Of a stretch of DNA of 64,000 bases, positions 42,560-52,535 are shown piece by piece; positions within the stretch are counted from its first letter, which is position 1; the number at the start of each line of letters is the position of its first letter. This DNA is from Methylobacterium sp. WL1 (GTDB lineage Bacteria; Pseudomonadota; Alphaproteobacteria; Rhizobiales; Beijerinckiaceae). The notes beneath the pieces are model-generated. The model searched no databases and had not been told where the DNA came from. It saw only the letters and a list, made by a program, of their open reading frames with translations. Made by a program: the position numbers and the translations under genes. The stretch is from contig NZ_CP042823.1 of the NCBI RefSeq assembly GCF_008000895.1, positions 4,381,001-4,445,000 on the forward strand, read 5' to 3'.

Positions 42560-44152
42560 ATGAAAAGGCGTACACTGTTGCAGGGAGCCGGGGCTTTCGT
42601 GGCCAATGCGATCGGGGCGCCAGCCCTAGTCCGTGCCGAGGCCGCCACGACCCTACGCTTCATCCCACAGCAAGATCTCGTCACACTCGATCCGGTGACG
42701 ACCTTCGCGTACATTACCCGCAATCACGGCTACATGGTCTTCGATACCCTCTACGGCATGGACGGAAACTACCGCGCCACGCCGCAAATGGTTGAGGGCC
42801 ACCGCGTCGAGCAGGATGGGCGTCGCTGGGACCTGACACTGCGCGAAGGCCTGCGCTTCCACGACGGGACCTCCGTTCTCGCTCGCGACTGCGTTGCCTC
42901 CCTGCGGCGCTGGGCCAAGCGCGACCCGTTCGGCGGCTCACTAATGGAGGCCACCGACGAACTGTCGGCGGCCGATGACCGGACCATCCGGTTTCGGCTC
43001 AAGCGCGCGTTTCCACTTCTGCCGATCGCTCTGGGCAAGGCTTCCGTGCCGCTCTGCGCCATGATGCCGGAGCGCCTTGCTGTCACCGACCCGTTCCAGC
43101 AGGTGCCGGAGCTGATCGGCTCCGGGCCGTTCCGTTTCAAGGCGGACGAGCGTGTGCCCGGCGACCGCGCAGTCTACACCCGCTTTGAGGGCTACGTGCC
43201 ACGCAAGGACGGCGCGCCCACTTGGACCTCCGGGCCGAAAGTCGTCCATTATGACCGAGTTGAGTGGCGCATGATCGGCGATACCTCCACGGCCACCTCG
43301 GCGCTGATCGCCGGCGAGGCCGACTGGCAGGAATACGCCTCTCACGATCAGCTGGGTCTCTTGAAGGCGGCCAGGGGCGTGACCACCCGCGTCCTCGATT
43401 CGACTGGCTTCGTGACGATGTTGCGAGTCAACCACCTGCAGCCGCCGTTCAACAATCCGGCCATCCGGCGGGCCCTCTGGGGTGGGATCGACCAGGCGTC
43501 CTGCATGCAGGGGGTTGTGGGCGCGGATGATCCCAGCCTGTTCCACGTACCCCTCGGATTCTTCTGTCCGGACACACCGATGGCCTCGACCGATGGGCTC
43601 GGGCCGCTCACGGAGCCACGCGATCCGAACAGGGTGCGCGTCGACCTCAAAGCTGCCGGCTATACCGGAGAGACCGTGTTGCTAATGGTGCCGTCGAACT
43701 CGGCGCCTCTCCTGGCGCTCGGCCAAGTCGCAGCCGACCTGCTCCAGCGCGTCGGCATGAATGTCGAGGTCTACGCAGTCGAGTTCAATGCAATGCTACA
43801 GCGGCGCAACCGCAAGGGGCCGGTCTCCGAGGGCGGCTGGAGCGCCTTCGTGACCAACTGGTCGGGGATGGATTGGCTGAACCCCGCCGGCTACATCGCC
43901 CTGCGCGGCACCGGCGAGACCGGTTATGCCGGCTGGGCTACGACTCCGCGGATCGAGGCCCTGCGTGACGCATGGTTCACCGCACCGGACGAGGCGGCCC
44001 GCTCCGCGGTCTGCCGGGACATCCAGCTTCAAGCGATGCAGGACGTGCCCTACTACCCTCTGGGCCAGTACTTGCAGCCGACTGCCTACCGGTCCAGCCT
44101 CACCGGCATCCTCGACGGGTTCCCAACATTCTGGAATGTGCGGCCTGCCTGA
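42560..44152 (+). CDS. peptide/nickel-type ABC transporter substrate-binding protein
   Basis: A 530-aa periplasmic SBP_bac_5 protein. A Tat-type signal is present (MKRRTLLQGAGAFVANAIGA, cleavage near VRAEA). Family blocks include LRFIPQQDLVTLDPVTTFAY, QDGRRWDLTLREGLRFHDG, GSGPFRFKADE and FNNPAIRRALWGGID. GTGAGAG precedes ATG 42560. No permease or ATPase genes follow it, so it may use the dipeptide-type transporter encoded at 50919-54333, which has its own binding protein too. Its ligand is probably related to the cluster's substrate. Confidence 0.9.
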   Translation: MKRRTLLQGAGAFVANAIGAPALVRAEAATTLRFIPQQDLVTLDPVTTFAYITRNHGYMVFDTLYGMDGNYRATPQMVEGHRVEQDGRRWDLTLREGLRFHDGTSVLARDCVASLRRWAKRDPFGGSLMEATDELSAADDRTIRFRLKRAFPLLPIALGKASVPLCAMMPERLAVTDPFQQVPELIGSGPFRFKADERVPGDRAVYTRFEGYVPRKDGAPTWTSGPKVVHYDRVEWRMIGDTSTATSALIAGEADWQEYASHDQLGLLKAARGVTTRVLDSTGFVTMLRVNHLQPPFNNPAIRRALWGGIDQASCMQGVVGADDPSLFHVPLGFFCPDTPMASTDGLGPLTEPRDPNRVRVDLKAAGYTGETVLLMVPSNSAPLLALGQVAADLLQRVGMNVEVYAVEFNAMLQRRNRKGPVSEGGWSAFVTNWSGMDWLNPAGYIALRGTGETGYAGWATTPRIEALRDAWFTAPDEAARSAVCRDIQLQAMQDVPYYPLGQYLQPTAYRSSLTGILDGFPTFWNVRPA

Positions 44153-44170
44153 GGGGCGGGCCGCTACGCC

Positions 44171-45637
44171 TTACAACCCCGGGAAGGTGGGTGGCGCGAT
44201 GGCATCGGCGCCACGGCCCGCCCAGTCGAGCTGCCGGATCTGCGCCAGTGCCCGGACCTGCGCCTCCTCCAGGGCGGCGGCGGAGGCTGCGTAATCGACC
44301 AACAGGGCGCGACCGTCGCGGACGATCTCGCGGCCGCCGACAAAGACCTGCCGGACCGCGCGATCGCCGGCCGAGTACATCAGGGACTGCACGGGGTCCC
44401 GGCACGGTCGCATGGCGGGATGCGCGCAATCGACGAGCACGAAATCGGCCTTGCAGCCCGGCGCGAGCCGGCCAATATCGCCGCGTCCGAGCGCCTTGGC
44501 GCCTCCCACGGTTGCGGCGTGGAACACGTCTGCCGCCCGGGTGTCGCGCGGATTCTGGGCTACGACCCGGGCGAGATACGAGACGAGGCGCATCTCGTCG
44601 AGCATGTTGTGCGGGTAGACGTCGGTGCCGATGCCCATGTTGACGCCGGCCTGCAGATAGCGGCCGAAATCGTGTAGCGCGATGCCGCGGCGGGCGAAGA
44701 CGGTCGGACAATGGGCGACCGTGGCACCGCGCTGGGCCATGCGCCGCAGGTCCGTGCCGGGGCTGTGCCAGTGGGTCCAGGGATGGTCGTCCAGAAAGAT
44801 CCCGTGGCCCACGATGGTGCGCTCAGTCAGCACGCCGAGATCGTCGAGCCATTCGATAGGCGTCATCCCGGTGCGGCGGGTGATCTCGTGGAACTCTGAC
44901 AGGGACTGCGCCGCGTGGGTGTGGAAACGCAGGTCGCGCCGGACCGCCTCGTCATGGGCATCTCGAAGCAGCGCCGCCGTGCAGGTGTCGACCTGAGCCG
45001 GACAGAGCATGCCGAACAGGCGCCCGCTCGCGTGCCGTTGCGCCGCGGTGATCTCGGCGAGCGCCTGCTCCAGGCCGCGATAGCCCGCGGCCTCATCCCA
45101 TTCGTACTCCACGCTGTGGCCGTTCCTCGTCAGCCAGCGGCCGGACCGGAACATCGGGGCGATGCAGACCCGAAGGCCTGAGGCACCGAGAAGGTCGAGC
45201 CAGCCGTCGCTCGGCAGGGCGAGATCGCAGACGGTGGTGACGCCGGAGAGGGCAAGTTCGGCGAGCGCCACCCCGTAGGCGGCCCGCGTCCCCTCCGCGT
45301 CGGGCCGCAGGATCGGCAGATACTCGTAGAGCGAGGTGTTGTAGAGGCGCTGGCTGCCGACCTCGTCCCACATGCCCTTGTTCATCGGCTCCGAGAACAG
45401 GTGCGTGTGGATGTCGACGAGCCCTGGCATGACCAGGCAGCCGGAAGCGTCGATGGTTCGGTCCGGCGGCGGCCCCGTATAGCCCGGGCCGACATGCGTG
45501 AGGACGCCGTCCGCGAAGACAACATCAGCGCCGGTCTGGTAGACGTGACCGCCGCTGTCCGGGTCCCAGGCGACGACCCACCGGGCCCCCGTCACCAGGG
45601 TGACGTCCACAGCCCCGTCCGCAGCATCGTCGTGCAT
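44171..45637 (-). CDS. amidohydrolase, deaminase/chlorohydrolase type
   Basis: A 488-aa metal-dependent hydrolase of the TrzN/AtzB/guanine-deaminase group. Metal ligands are visible: H77 and H79 in DIHTHLF, H239/H241 in FHTHAAQS, H278 in VGHGIF, and D339 in GIGTDVYPHN. The barrel is flanked by the usual beta-sandwich (start VTLVTGARWVV, end RQVFVGGREIVRDGRALLV). The family deaminates or dechlorinates aminated heterocycles (purines, s-triazines, SAH). It is convergent with the binding-protein gene, 18 bp away. The exact ring substrate is unknown. Confidence 0.88.
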   Translation of the reverse strand: MHDDAADGAVDVTLVTGARWVVAWDPDSGGHVYQTGADVVFADGVLTHVGPGYTGPPPDRTIDASGCLVMPGLVDIHTHLFSEPMNKGMWDEVGSQRLYNTSLYEYLPILRPDAEGTRAAYGVALAELALSGVTTVCDLALPSDGWLDLLGASGLRVCIAPMFRSGRWLTRNGHSVEYEWDEAAGYRGLEQALAEITAAQRHASGRLFGMLCPAQVDTCTAALLRDAHDEAVRRDLRFHTHAAQSLSEFHEITRRTGMTPIEWLDDLGVLTERTIVGHGIFLDDHPWTHWHSPGTDLRRMAQRGATVAHCPTVFARRGIALHDFGRYLQAGVNMGIGTDVYPHNMLDEMRLVSYLARVVAQNPRDTRAADVFHAATVGGAKALGRGDIGRLAPGCKADFVLVDCAHPAMRPCRDPVQSLMYSAGDRAVRQVFVGGREIVRDGRALLVDYAASAAALEEAQVRALAQIRQLDWAGRGADAIAPPTFPGL

Positions 45638-45932
45638 CGATCACCTCTTCCTCAGGTCGAGGGGGCGGGCAAGATCGGTGCCTATTCGGTTGCACCGAGG
45701 GGTTTGCGGCCCGGGTTTCGCTAGGCCGTCTTGAACAACGGCGTGTCGGTCTACCGGGCAGCTGTACGCACCAGCACGAGGCGGCCTCAGGACGCCCACA
45801 TAGCCCCAGGAGGCCGTTCAACTCACAGCCTCTCAGGGTGAGGTTGGAAGTGGGATTGGCCCGCGCAACGCCGTTGCCGACGGGGCGAGGCCCGAATGCG
45901 CTGTGAAATTCGGTGTTCGGAAGGACGGCAGC

Positions 45933-46646
45933 ATGCACCAGCGCGATACCATGTAGCCCGCACGGATCCTGGTCATCAACCCGAACTCGTCCCAGGCCGT
46001 GACCGCCGCCATCGACGCGGCGCTCGACCCGCTGCGCTTGGCCGGCGGCCCCGCCATCGCGGTGACGGACCTGCCCGATGGGCCGGCGAGCATCGCGTCC
46101 CAGCAGGACGCCGATTCCGTCGTGATGCCGCTCGCCCGGCGCATCGCAGCGGACGGGGCGGACGCCTTCGTGATCGCCTGCTTCAGCGACCCGGGCCTGC
46201 ACACGGCCCGCGAGGTCGCCAGGGGCCGGCCCGTGATGGGCATCGCCGAATGGGGCATCCTCCGGTCGCTCACCCTCGGCGAGCGCTTCGGCATCGTCGC
46301 CCTATCGGAGGGCAGCGTGCGGCGCCAGCGCCGGATGGTCCGCCAGATGGGCCTCGGCGAACGCTATGCCGGCAGTCGGCCGGTGGAGGCGCGGGCGGAC
46401 GAGACGGCCGGCGAGGCGATCCGCGACCGCCTGGTCGCGGCGGCCCGCATGCTGATCGCGCGCGACGGCGCCGACGTGATCGTCCTCGGCTGCGCCGGCA
46501 TGGCGCCGCACCAGAGCGCAATCGAGGACGCGGTCGGGTGCGCGGTCGTCGAGCCCTGTCAGCAGGCGGTGGCGGCAGCCCTCGGGGCCGTTCTGCTCGA
46601 GACCGCCTCCTTCGGAAGGACCCGGCGATGCACTACGACCTCCTGA
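45933..46646 (+). pseudogene. Asp/Glu/hydantoin racemase with amber stop at codon 8
   Basis: After the best start (ATG 45933, AAGGA 7 nt upstream) the frame reads seven codons, meets TAG at 45954-45956, then continues as a full racemase: PARILVINPNSSQAVTAAID, first catalytic Cys in IACFSDPGL, second in VLGCAGMAPH, up to 46646. A downstream GTG (45999) could restart translation but would omit the first beta-strand. Apart from this codon the gene looks intact. The end overlaps the dihydroorotase-like gene by 19 bp. Expected role: racemising hydantoins or related ring compounds. Confidence 0.75.
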
Positions 46647-47947
46647 TCCGCGGCGGCACCTGCGTCACGCCTTGGGGGACCGAGGGGATCGATCTCGGCG
46701 TCCGCGCCGGGCGGATCGCGGATCTCGGTGTGCCGATCGGCGCGACCGCGGATACGGTGATCGACGCGGTAGGCCTGCACGTCCTGCCCGGCCTGATCGA
46801 CAGCCACGTCCACCTGCGTGATCCCGGCGACCCAGCCGTGGAAACGATCGAGACCGGCACGCGGGCCGCGATCCTCGGCGGGATCGCCACCCTGTTCGAC
46901 ATGCCCAACACGGTTCCGCCAATCGCCGATACCGAGCGCTTGACGTGGAAGCGCGGCTACGTGGCGGGTCGTAGCTGGTGCGATATCGGCCTGTACGTGG
47001 CGGGCGCCAAGACCAACATCGACAGGTTGGCGGCGCTGGAACGCGAGCCAGGGGTCTGCGCCGTGAAGGTGTTTGCGGGCAGCTCCACGGCGGCGCTGAT
47101 GATTGAGGACGACGCCCATCTCGAGCGGGCCATGCGAGCCGGCCACCGGCGCATGGCCTTCCACAGCGAGGACGAGTTCCGGTTGCAGGCGCGCAAGCCG
47201 TTATTCGCCCGGGGGCAGCCGTACCGGACCCACATGGAATGGCGCGACGAGGAATGCGCCTTCCTAGGGACCCAGCGCCTGATGGCCCTGGCCCGCAGGA
47301 CCGGCCGGGCGACGCACATCCTCCACGTCTCGACCGCCGAGGAACTCGAATACCTGCGCGATTTCCGCGACGTCGCGACCGTCGAGGTTCTGGTCAACCA
47401 CCTGACCCAGGTGGCGCCCGACTGCTACGATACGCTTGGCGGGCTCGCGGTGATGAACCCACCGATCCGCGGCGAGCGGCATCGAGCAGCCGCATGGGCT
47501 GCCGTGCGCAACGGGACTGTCGATACGATCGGCAGCGACCACGCGCCTCATGCCCGGACAGCCAAGGAGCAGCCCTGGCCCGATTGTCCGGCCGGCCTCA
47601 CGGGGGTTCAGACCCTGGTCCCGGTCATGCTCGATCATGTCGCAGCCGGGCGCCTGTCGCTGGCGCGCCTCGTGGACCTGATGGCGGCCGGTCCGGCTCG
47701 TGTCTACGGCCTGCTCGGCAAGGGGAGAATCTCAGTCGGATACGACGCGGATTTTACCCTGGTGGATCTGAAGGCGCGTCGCACAATCGAGGACTCTTGG
47801 ATCGCGTCGCCCTGCGGTTGGACTCCGTTTGCGGGACTACGCGTGACCGGATGGCCGGTCGCCACCGTTGTCCGGGGCAGATCCGTCATGCGTGATGACG
47901 AGGTCTTGGGCGATCCGGTCGGGCGCCTGGCGCGCTTCTCCGGCTGA
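46628..47947 (+). CDS. dihydroorotase/hydantoinase-like amidohydrolase
   Basis: A 439-aa cyclic amidohydrolase. The binuclear metal site is complete: H60 and H62 in DSHVHLRDPG, carboxylated K147 in CAVKVFAGSS, H179 in AFHSEDE, H233 in ILHVST and D304 in GSDHAPH. Length and motifs match the DHOase/allantoinase/hydantoinase group. Context (racemase overlap, N-carbamoyl hydrolase next) argues for ring opening of a hydantoin, dihydropyrimidine or ureide rather than pyrimidine biosynthesis. It is followed convergently, 15 bp away, by the hydrolase at 47963. Confidence 0.88.
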   Translation: MHYDLLIRGGTCVTPWGTEGIDLGVRAGRIADLGVPIGATADTVIDAVGLHVLPGLIDSHVHLRDPGDPAVETIETGTRAAILGGIATLFDMPNTVPPIADTERLTWKRGYVAGRSWCDIGLYVAGAKTNIDRLAALEREPGVCAVKVFAGSSTAALMIEDDAHLERAMRAGHRRMAFHSEDEFRLQARKPLFARGQPYRTHMEWRDEECAFLGTQRLMALARRTGRATHILHVSTAEELEYLRDFRDVATVEVLVNHLTQVAPDCYDTLGGLAVMNPPIRGERHRAAAWAAVRNGTVDTIGSDHAPHARTAKEQPWPDCPAGLTGVQTLVPVMLDHVAAGRLSLARLVDLMAAGPARVYGLLGKGRISVGYDADFTLVDLKARRTIEDSWIASPCGWTPFAGLRVTGWPVATVVRGRSVMRDDEVLGDPVGRLARFSG

Positions 47948-47962
47948 GCCGAGGCGCCCGGA

Positions 47963-49255
47963 TCAAGCGCATCCGGTTTCGGCCACCAGCCAGGTGGTGA
48001 GGATCGCGACGGCGTCCATGAGGTCGTCGATCTCCATGGCCTCATCGGGGTTATGGCTGCCGTTGGCGTTGCGCACGAACAGCATCGCCATTGGAACACC
48101 GGCTTTGGCGAAGGCCGCGGCATCGTGCGAGGCCGGGCTGCCGAGAGGCATGGTGGCGATGCCGAGGGCTGTGGCCGCGGCCTCCAGACAGCTGCGGATC
48201 CGTGGCGAGACATCTCCGACCGCCACCTCGGCGCGCGGGCCGAGCACGATCTCGACGTTGCGGCGTGCCACGATTGTCGCGACGTGCCTCAGGAACTGCG
48301 TCTCGATCTCCGCCAGCATGTTCGCTGCGTAGGCGCGCACGTCCAGGCTGAACCGGAACTCGCCCGGGACTGTAGTCAGCCCGTGGGCTGCACCGTCGGT
48401 GTGGAACCGGCCGAACGTGACGGCCATCGGGCGGCCGGCCTCCTCGTTGGCCTGCCAGATCTGGTCGAGCGCCAGGGCGATCTCCGCGCCCGCCATGGCC
48501 GCATCGCGCCGGAACCGGCGGGGCGTGCCGACATGGTCGTAGCGGCCGAGGATTCGAGCATCCGGATAACGGAAGTTGCCCGGGATCCCGGTGCAGAGAC
48601 CGACCGGAATTCCGGCCTCGACGAGGCTCGGCGCCTGCTCGATATGCACCTCGAGGAAGGCGTGGATCGCGGACGGATCAAGCGGCGGCGCATCGCCGCG
48701 TAAAGCCTCGGGATCGCCGCCGGAGGCCGCGATGTGATCGGCGAGGTCGCGCCCCGTATCGGCCCGGGGCATGGCGAGCGCACCCTCCGGCAGGGTGCCG
48801 AGCGCCGCTCGGCTTCCGAGATAGGACACCTGGAACCAGACGCTCTCCTCGGCGCGCACCGCCATGACGGTGATATCGCGCTCCGGGATCAGTCCGAGGC
48901 TTTGGATCGCCGCGACAGCTGCGAGCCCGGCGACGACCCCGGCTGCGCCGTCGAAGTTGCCACCGTGCGACACGGTGTCGAGATGGGAGCCGATCAAAAT
49001 CGGCGGCCGGGTCCGATCCCGGCCGGGCAGCGTCATGTAGGTGTTGGCGGCCGCGTCCCGGCGGACCCGGAGACCCAGCTCGGCCGCACAGTGCGTCGCG
49101 CGCGCGTGGGCTTCAGTTTCCTCCGGGCTGTAGGAAGGCCGGGTAAACCCGGGATCGTCGTGGCCGCACCGGGCGAGTTGTGCCAGCAGGTGCTCGATCC
49201 GGCCTCGCTGTGCGCTGACCGCCTCCCTAACGGCGGTGACGGTTGCGTGTTCCAA
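47963..49255 (-). CDS. M20 family N-carbamoyl-L-amino acid hydrolase/allantoate amidohydrolase type
   Basis: A 430-aa zinc hydrolase. Metal ligands include H91 and D93 in GSHLDTV, D102 in NFDGAAGV, E136/E137 in RAEESVWF, a His in FLEVHIEQAP and a C-terminal SPASHDAAAF. The set matches the AmaB/HyuC/AllC branch, which removes the carbamoyl group from N-carbamoyl amino acids or allantoate. TTG 49255 with GGGAG is the likely start. It probably acts right after the dihydroorotase/hydantoinase-like enzyme in the pathway. Confidence 0.88.
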   Translation of the reverse strand: MEHATVTAVREAVSAQRGRIEHLLAQLARCGHDDPGFTRPSYSPEETEAHARATHCAAELGLRVRRDAAANTYMTLPGRDRTRPPILIGSHLDTVSHGGNFDGAAGVVAGLAAVAAIQSLGLIPERDITVMAVRAEESVWFQVSYLGSRAALGTLPEGALAMPRADTGRDLADHIAASGGDPEALRGDAPPLDPSAIHAFLEVHIEQAPSLVEAGIPVGLCTGIPGNFRYPDARILGRYDHVGTPRRFRRDAAMAGAEIALALDQIWQANEEAGRPMAVTFGRFHTDGAAHGLTTVPGEFRFSLDVRAYAANMLAEIETQFLRHVATIVARRNVEIVLGPRAEVAVGDVSPRIRSCLEAAATALGIATMPLGSPASHDAAAFAKAGVPMAMLFVRNANGSHNPDEAMEIDDLMDAVAILTTWLVAETGCA

Positions 49256-49338
49256 TGGGTTTCTCCCTGACCGCGCAATGGCCCCTGGCCTTCACGCGGT
49301 CCCGTTGGGCTCGCCATCATGACCCAGTGGTCGGGTCA

Positions 49339-49737
49339 TCAGGCCTGCGCGGCCATGATCGATACGTGTGCAGAGATCACCTTCCAACCAAGATCGGGGA
49401 GGCGCATCCATGTCTGGCTCTGGCGCCCGATACCGGTCTTGCCGCGCGGCTTGAACTCAAGATTCACGGTGGCCACGTCCGAGCCGACGGTCAGGACCTC
49501 CAACCGGATGCGTGCTTCCTTCGTGCCTCCAGGCGGTGGATCGGCCGCGATGCGCGCGGCATGAATCGCCGCGAAGCCGTAGCCATTCTCACCCACGGCG
49601 TAGCGGATCGTGTGAGGGCTGTCCCAGAATGTTGCGTCCAACACCCCGACATCCTTGTCGATCAGCGCCTGCTCGTAGCGTTCGAACAGGGCGGTGACTT
49701 CAGCCACGACCTCGGGGCGGTTCAGGGTTGTGTCCAT
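49339..49737 (-). CDS. AtzH/HpxZ-like protein (DUF3225)
   Basis: A 132-aa SnoaL/NTF2-like fold protein. It has RPEVVAEVTALFERYEQALI, DVGVLDATFWDSPHTIRYAV, and a C-terminal GIGRQSQTWMRLPDLGWKVI segment ending SAHVSIM. It belongs to the DUF3225 group that includes HpxZ (oxalurate use) and AtzH (encoded beside the amidase AtzE in cyanuric acid degradation). It directly follows the amidase gene (stop and start abut at 49737/49738), matching the AtzE-AtzH pairing. Its biochemical role in this strain is unknown. Confidence 0.85.
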   Translation of the reverse strand: MDTTLNRPEVVAEVTALFERYEQALIDKDVGVLDATFWDSPHTIRYAVGENGYGFAAIHAARIAADPPPGGTKEARIRLEVLTVGSDVATVNLEFKPRGKTGIGRQSQTWMRLPDLGWKVISAHVSIMAAQA

Positions 49738-50922
49738 TCAGGCCTCCAAGTCGAGAACGGTGCGGATCAGGTCGAGGTCGGATCCACGCGTGCCGATGAG
49801 AGACAGGCCCACCGGAGCGCCATCGACCCGCCCGCCCGGGATACTCACCTGCGGGACGCCGGTGAGGCCTCCGTGGCTCGTCAAGCAGCCTATGCGCTCA
49901 CGCAGCGGGTTGAGCGTGCTGAGCGGCAGCCCGCGCAGGGGAGCCGGGAACGGCGTGGTGGGAAGGCACAGGATGGTCCCGGGGGGCAGAAGCCGCGCGA
50001 GGCGGGCTCGTGCCTCAATGCGCATCAGGATCGCGGCGTTGCGTTCGCCCTCTGTCATCATCGAGCCCTGGACGAGCGCTCGGGCGACCGAGAAGGCGAG
50101 GCGCGGATTGCAGGTGTCGAGCCAGGGCTCGAAGGTCTGCCACGCCTCACTGCTCTGCAGGACGCGCTGGGCCCGCTGCCACACCGACAGGCCCTGCGGC
50201 GCCATCGTCACGTCACGCCGGTTGCCGATCAGCGCGGCTAGACGATCGATGAGCGGCATAAGCGCTTGCTGCACGGCCTCGTCGGCGAAGCCGAGCGCGT
50301 CCGCGGCCACCAGCAGCGTATCGGGCAGCCGATCCGGCATCGACGCGCCGAACAGGACCTCCCCGACCCGGGCAAAGGTGGCCGCATCGCGGGCGAACCA
50401 GCCGCAGGTATCGGCGCTCGGCGCCTGGACGCAGATCCCGGAGAAATCGATGCGCCCGTGGGTCGGGCGGATTCCGTAGAGGCTGCAGAAGCTCGCCGGC
50501 ACACGCACGGAGCCGCCGCTGTCGGTCCCGAGCGCGAAATCGCAGGCTCCCGAGGCGACGGCTGATGCCGAGCCGCTGGATGAACCCCCGGGCACCCGGT
50601 CCGGCGCGACTGGATTCAGCGGGGTGCCGTCATGGGCATTCTCGCCGAGGATCCCCAGCGAGACCTCGTCGGTGATCGTCTTGCCCACCACTGAGGCACC
50701 TGCGTCGAGAAGCGTCTGCACCACCCAGGCGTGTCGCGCCGGAGTCGGGTCGATGCGCGGCCAATCCGGGTTGCCGCCACCGGTGGGGATCCCGGCGACG
50801 TCGATCAGGTCCTTGACGGCGAAACCGAGCCCGGCGAGCGGCCCCGTCGCGGAACCGGCGACGCGGGTGCGCGGACCCGGCAGGAATGGATCGGTGGATA
50901 CGATGGGCTGCTCTTGCATCAT
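49738..50922 (-). CDS. amidase signature family protein (AtzE-like)
   Basis: A 394-aa amidase with the Ser-cisSer-Lys triad in place: K37 in FAVKDLIDVAG, the PGGSSSGSASA loop (about 112-120) and the nucleophile S138 in TDSGGSVRVPASF. It is shorter than many family members. ATG 50922 overlaps the stop of the upstream ATPase gene (ATGA), showing translational coupling to the transporter. With the AtzH-like gene it recalls the 1-carboxybiuret hydrolase pair, but no AtzG-like small subunit is encoded between them. Likely target: an amide or ureide produced in this cluster. Confidence 0.88.
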   Translation of the reverse strand: MMQEQPIVSTDPFLPGPRTRVAGSATGPLAGLGFAVKDLIDVAGIPTGGGNPDWPRIDPTPARHAWVVQTLLDAGASVVGKTITDEVSLGILGENAHDGTPLNPVAPDRVPGGSSSGSASAVASGACDFALGTDSGGSVRVPASFCSLYGIRPTHGRIDFSGICVQAPSADTCGWFARDAATFARVGEVLFGASMPDRLPDTLLVAADALGFADEAVQQALMPLIDRLAALIGNRRDVTMAPQGLSVWQRAQRVLQSSEAWQTFEPWLDTCNPRLAFSVARALVQGSMMTEGERNAAILMRIEARARLARLLPPGTILCLPTTPFPAPLRGLPLSTLNPLRERIGCLTSHGGLTGVPQVSIPGGRVDGAPVGLSLIGTRGSDLDLIRTVLDLEA

Positions 50923-52535
50923 GCGGAGATCGGTTCCTGCCATTGGGCGCCGGGCACGGCCGCGAACAGCGCCCGGGTGTAGGGGTGCTTCGGCGCGAAG
51001 AAGATCTCGGATGTCGGCGCGACCTCGACCACCTGGCCGGCCCGCATCACGGCGATCCGGTCGCAGACCTGCAGGGCGACGCGCAGATCGTGGGTCACGA
51101 ACACCATGCTGAGGTGCAATCGCGCCTTGATGTCGGCGAGCAGCGCCAGAACCTGGGCCTGCACGGAGACGTCCAGGGCTGAGACCGGCTCGTCGGCCAC
51201 CAGCACCTCGGGCTGCATGGCCAGAGCTCGGGCGATCCCGATCCGCTGGCGCTGACCGCCGCTGAATTCGTGTGGGAAGCGCTGCGCCGCCGCGGGGTCG
51301 AGGCCGACGAGCGCCAGCATCTCGCGGGCTTGGGCCTTGGCGACCTCAGGCATGGTGCCGTGTATGATCGGGCCCTCGGCCACGATGTCGACGACGCGCT
51401 GGCGCGGGTCGAGGGATCCGTAGGGGTCCTGGAACACCATCTGCACCCGCTTGCGGTGCGGACGCATCTGTCGGCGGCTCAGCGCGGCGACGCTGTGCCC
51501 GGAGAGAAGGATCTCGCCGCTATCGACGGGCATCAGCCGGGTGATCGCCCGCGCCAAGGTGCTCTTGCCCGAGCCGCTCTCGCCGACGAGCCCCAGGGTC
51601 TCCCCCCGCCGCAGCTCCAGATCGACGCCGTCGAGCGCACGGGTGACGCGCCCGCCGAACAGGCCGCGCGCGCCGTAGGTTTTCTCGACCGCCCGGGCTT
51701 CGACCACCCGAGGGGCCGTGCTGGGCGGTCGTTGCGGCGGCGGCGTCAGCCTGGGCACCGCCGCGATCAAGGCGCGCGTATAGGGATGCTTCGGGGCGCC
51801 AAGAACCGAAGCCGCGGGGCCCTGCTCGACCAGTGTGCCTTTCTGCAGCACCGCGACCGTGTCGGCGATGTCGGCGACCACCCCGAAATCGTGTGTGATG
51901 AACAGGACGCTGGTCCCGTGCTCGCGCTGCAATTCCCGGATCAGGTGAAGGATCTGCGCCTGGGTGGTCACGTCCAGCGCGGTGGTCGGCTCGTCGGCGA
52001 TGAGAAGCCGTGGGTTCAGCGCCAGCGCCATGGCGATCATCGCGCGCTGGCGCTGGCCGCCGGAAAGCTGGTGGGGATAGGAGCGCAGGAGCCGAGCGGG
52101 CTCAGGCAGGTGGACGCTGTCGAGCAGCGCGACGACCCGGGCCCGCCGGTCGGCGCGGCCGAGCGCCGTATGGATGCGCAGGACCTCGTCGAGCTGGCGC
52201 CCGATCGTGTGGAGCGGGTTGAGAGCCGTCATCGGCTCTTGGAAGATCATCGCGATGCGCGCCCCCCGGATGCGGCGCATCCGCTTCGGCGTGATCGTCG
52301 CGAGGTCCTCGCCCTCGAAGTCGATGCGCCCGCCGGAGACGCGCACGTGCGGCCCCGGCAGCAATCCGAGAATCGCCCGCGCCACCAGCGACTTGCCCGA
52401 TCCGCTCTCGCCGATGAGGCAGGTGACGGCGCCCGGCCGCAGCACAAGGTCCACGTCGGTGACCGCGTTCGGCCGGTCCGCACCCGGGGGCAACGCGATC
52501 GTCAGCTTCTCGATGTCGAGGACGGAGTCGCTCAT
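50919..52535 (-). CDS. dual-domain ABC transporter ATP-binding protein (DppD-DppF type)
   Basis: A 538-aa fusion of two ATPase domains. The first has Walker [12 protein letters not shown], signature [20 protein letters not shown] and Walker [13 protein letters not shown]. The second has [31 protein letters not shown] and [12 protein letters not shown]. Each domain carries the oligopeptide-type tail HPYTRAL. It overlaps the permease gene by ATGA (52532-52535) and the amidase at its 3' end. Together with 52532, 53362 and 54338 it forms a complete dipeptide/nickel-family importer powered at the inner membrane. Confidence 0.95.
   Translation of the reverse strand: MSDSVLDIEKLTIALPPGADRPNAVTDVDLVLRPGAVTCLIGESGSGKSLVARAILGLLPGPHVRVSGGRIDFEGEDLATITPKRMRRIRGARIAMIFQEPMTALNPLHTIGRQLDEVLRIHTALGRADRRARVVALLDSVHLPEPARLLRSYPHQLSGGQRQRAMIAMALALNPRLLIADEPTTALDVTTQAQILHLIRELQREHGTSVLFITHDFGVVADIADTVAVLQKGTLVEQGPAASVLGAPKHPYTRALIAAVPRLTPPPQRPPSTAPRVVEARAVEKTYGARGLFGGRVTRALDGVDLELRRGETLGLVGESGSGKSTLARAITRLMPVDSGEILLSGHSVAALSRRQMRPHRKRVQMVFQDPYGSLDPRQRVVDIVAEGPIIHGTMPEVAKAQAREMLALVGLDPAAAQRFPHEFSGGQRQRIGIARALAMQPEVLVADEPVSALDVSVQAQVLALLADIKARLHLSMVFVTHDLRVALQVCDRIAVMRAGQVVEVAPTSEIFFAPKHPYTRALFAAVPGAQWQEPISA

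Noticed and set aside
45896..46627. Long N-terminal extension of the dihydroorotase-like frame
   Set aside because: It is the shifted frame of the racemase gene, rich in Arg/Pro/Gly; the enzyme's own start is the ATG at 46628.
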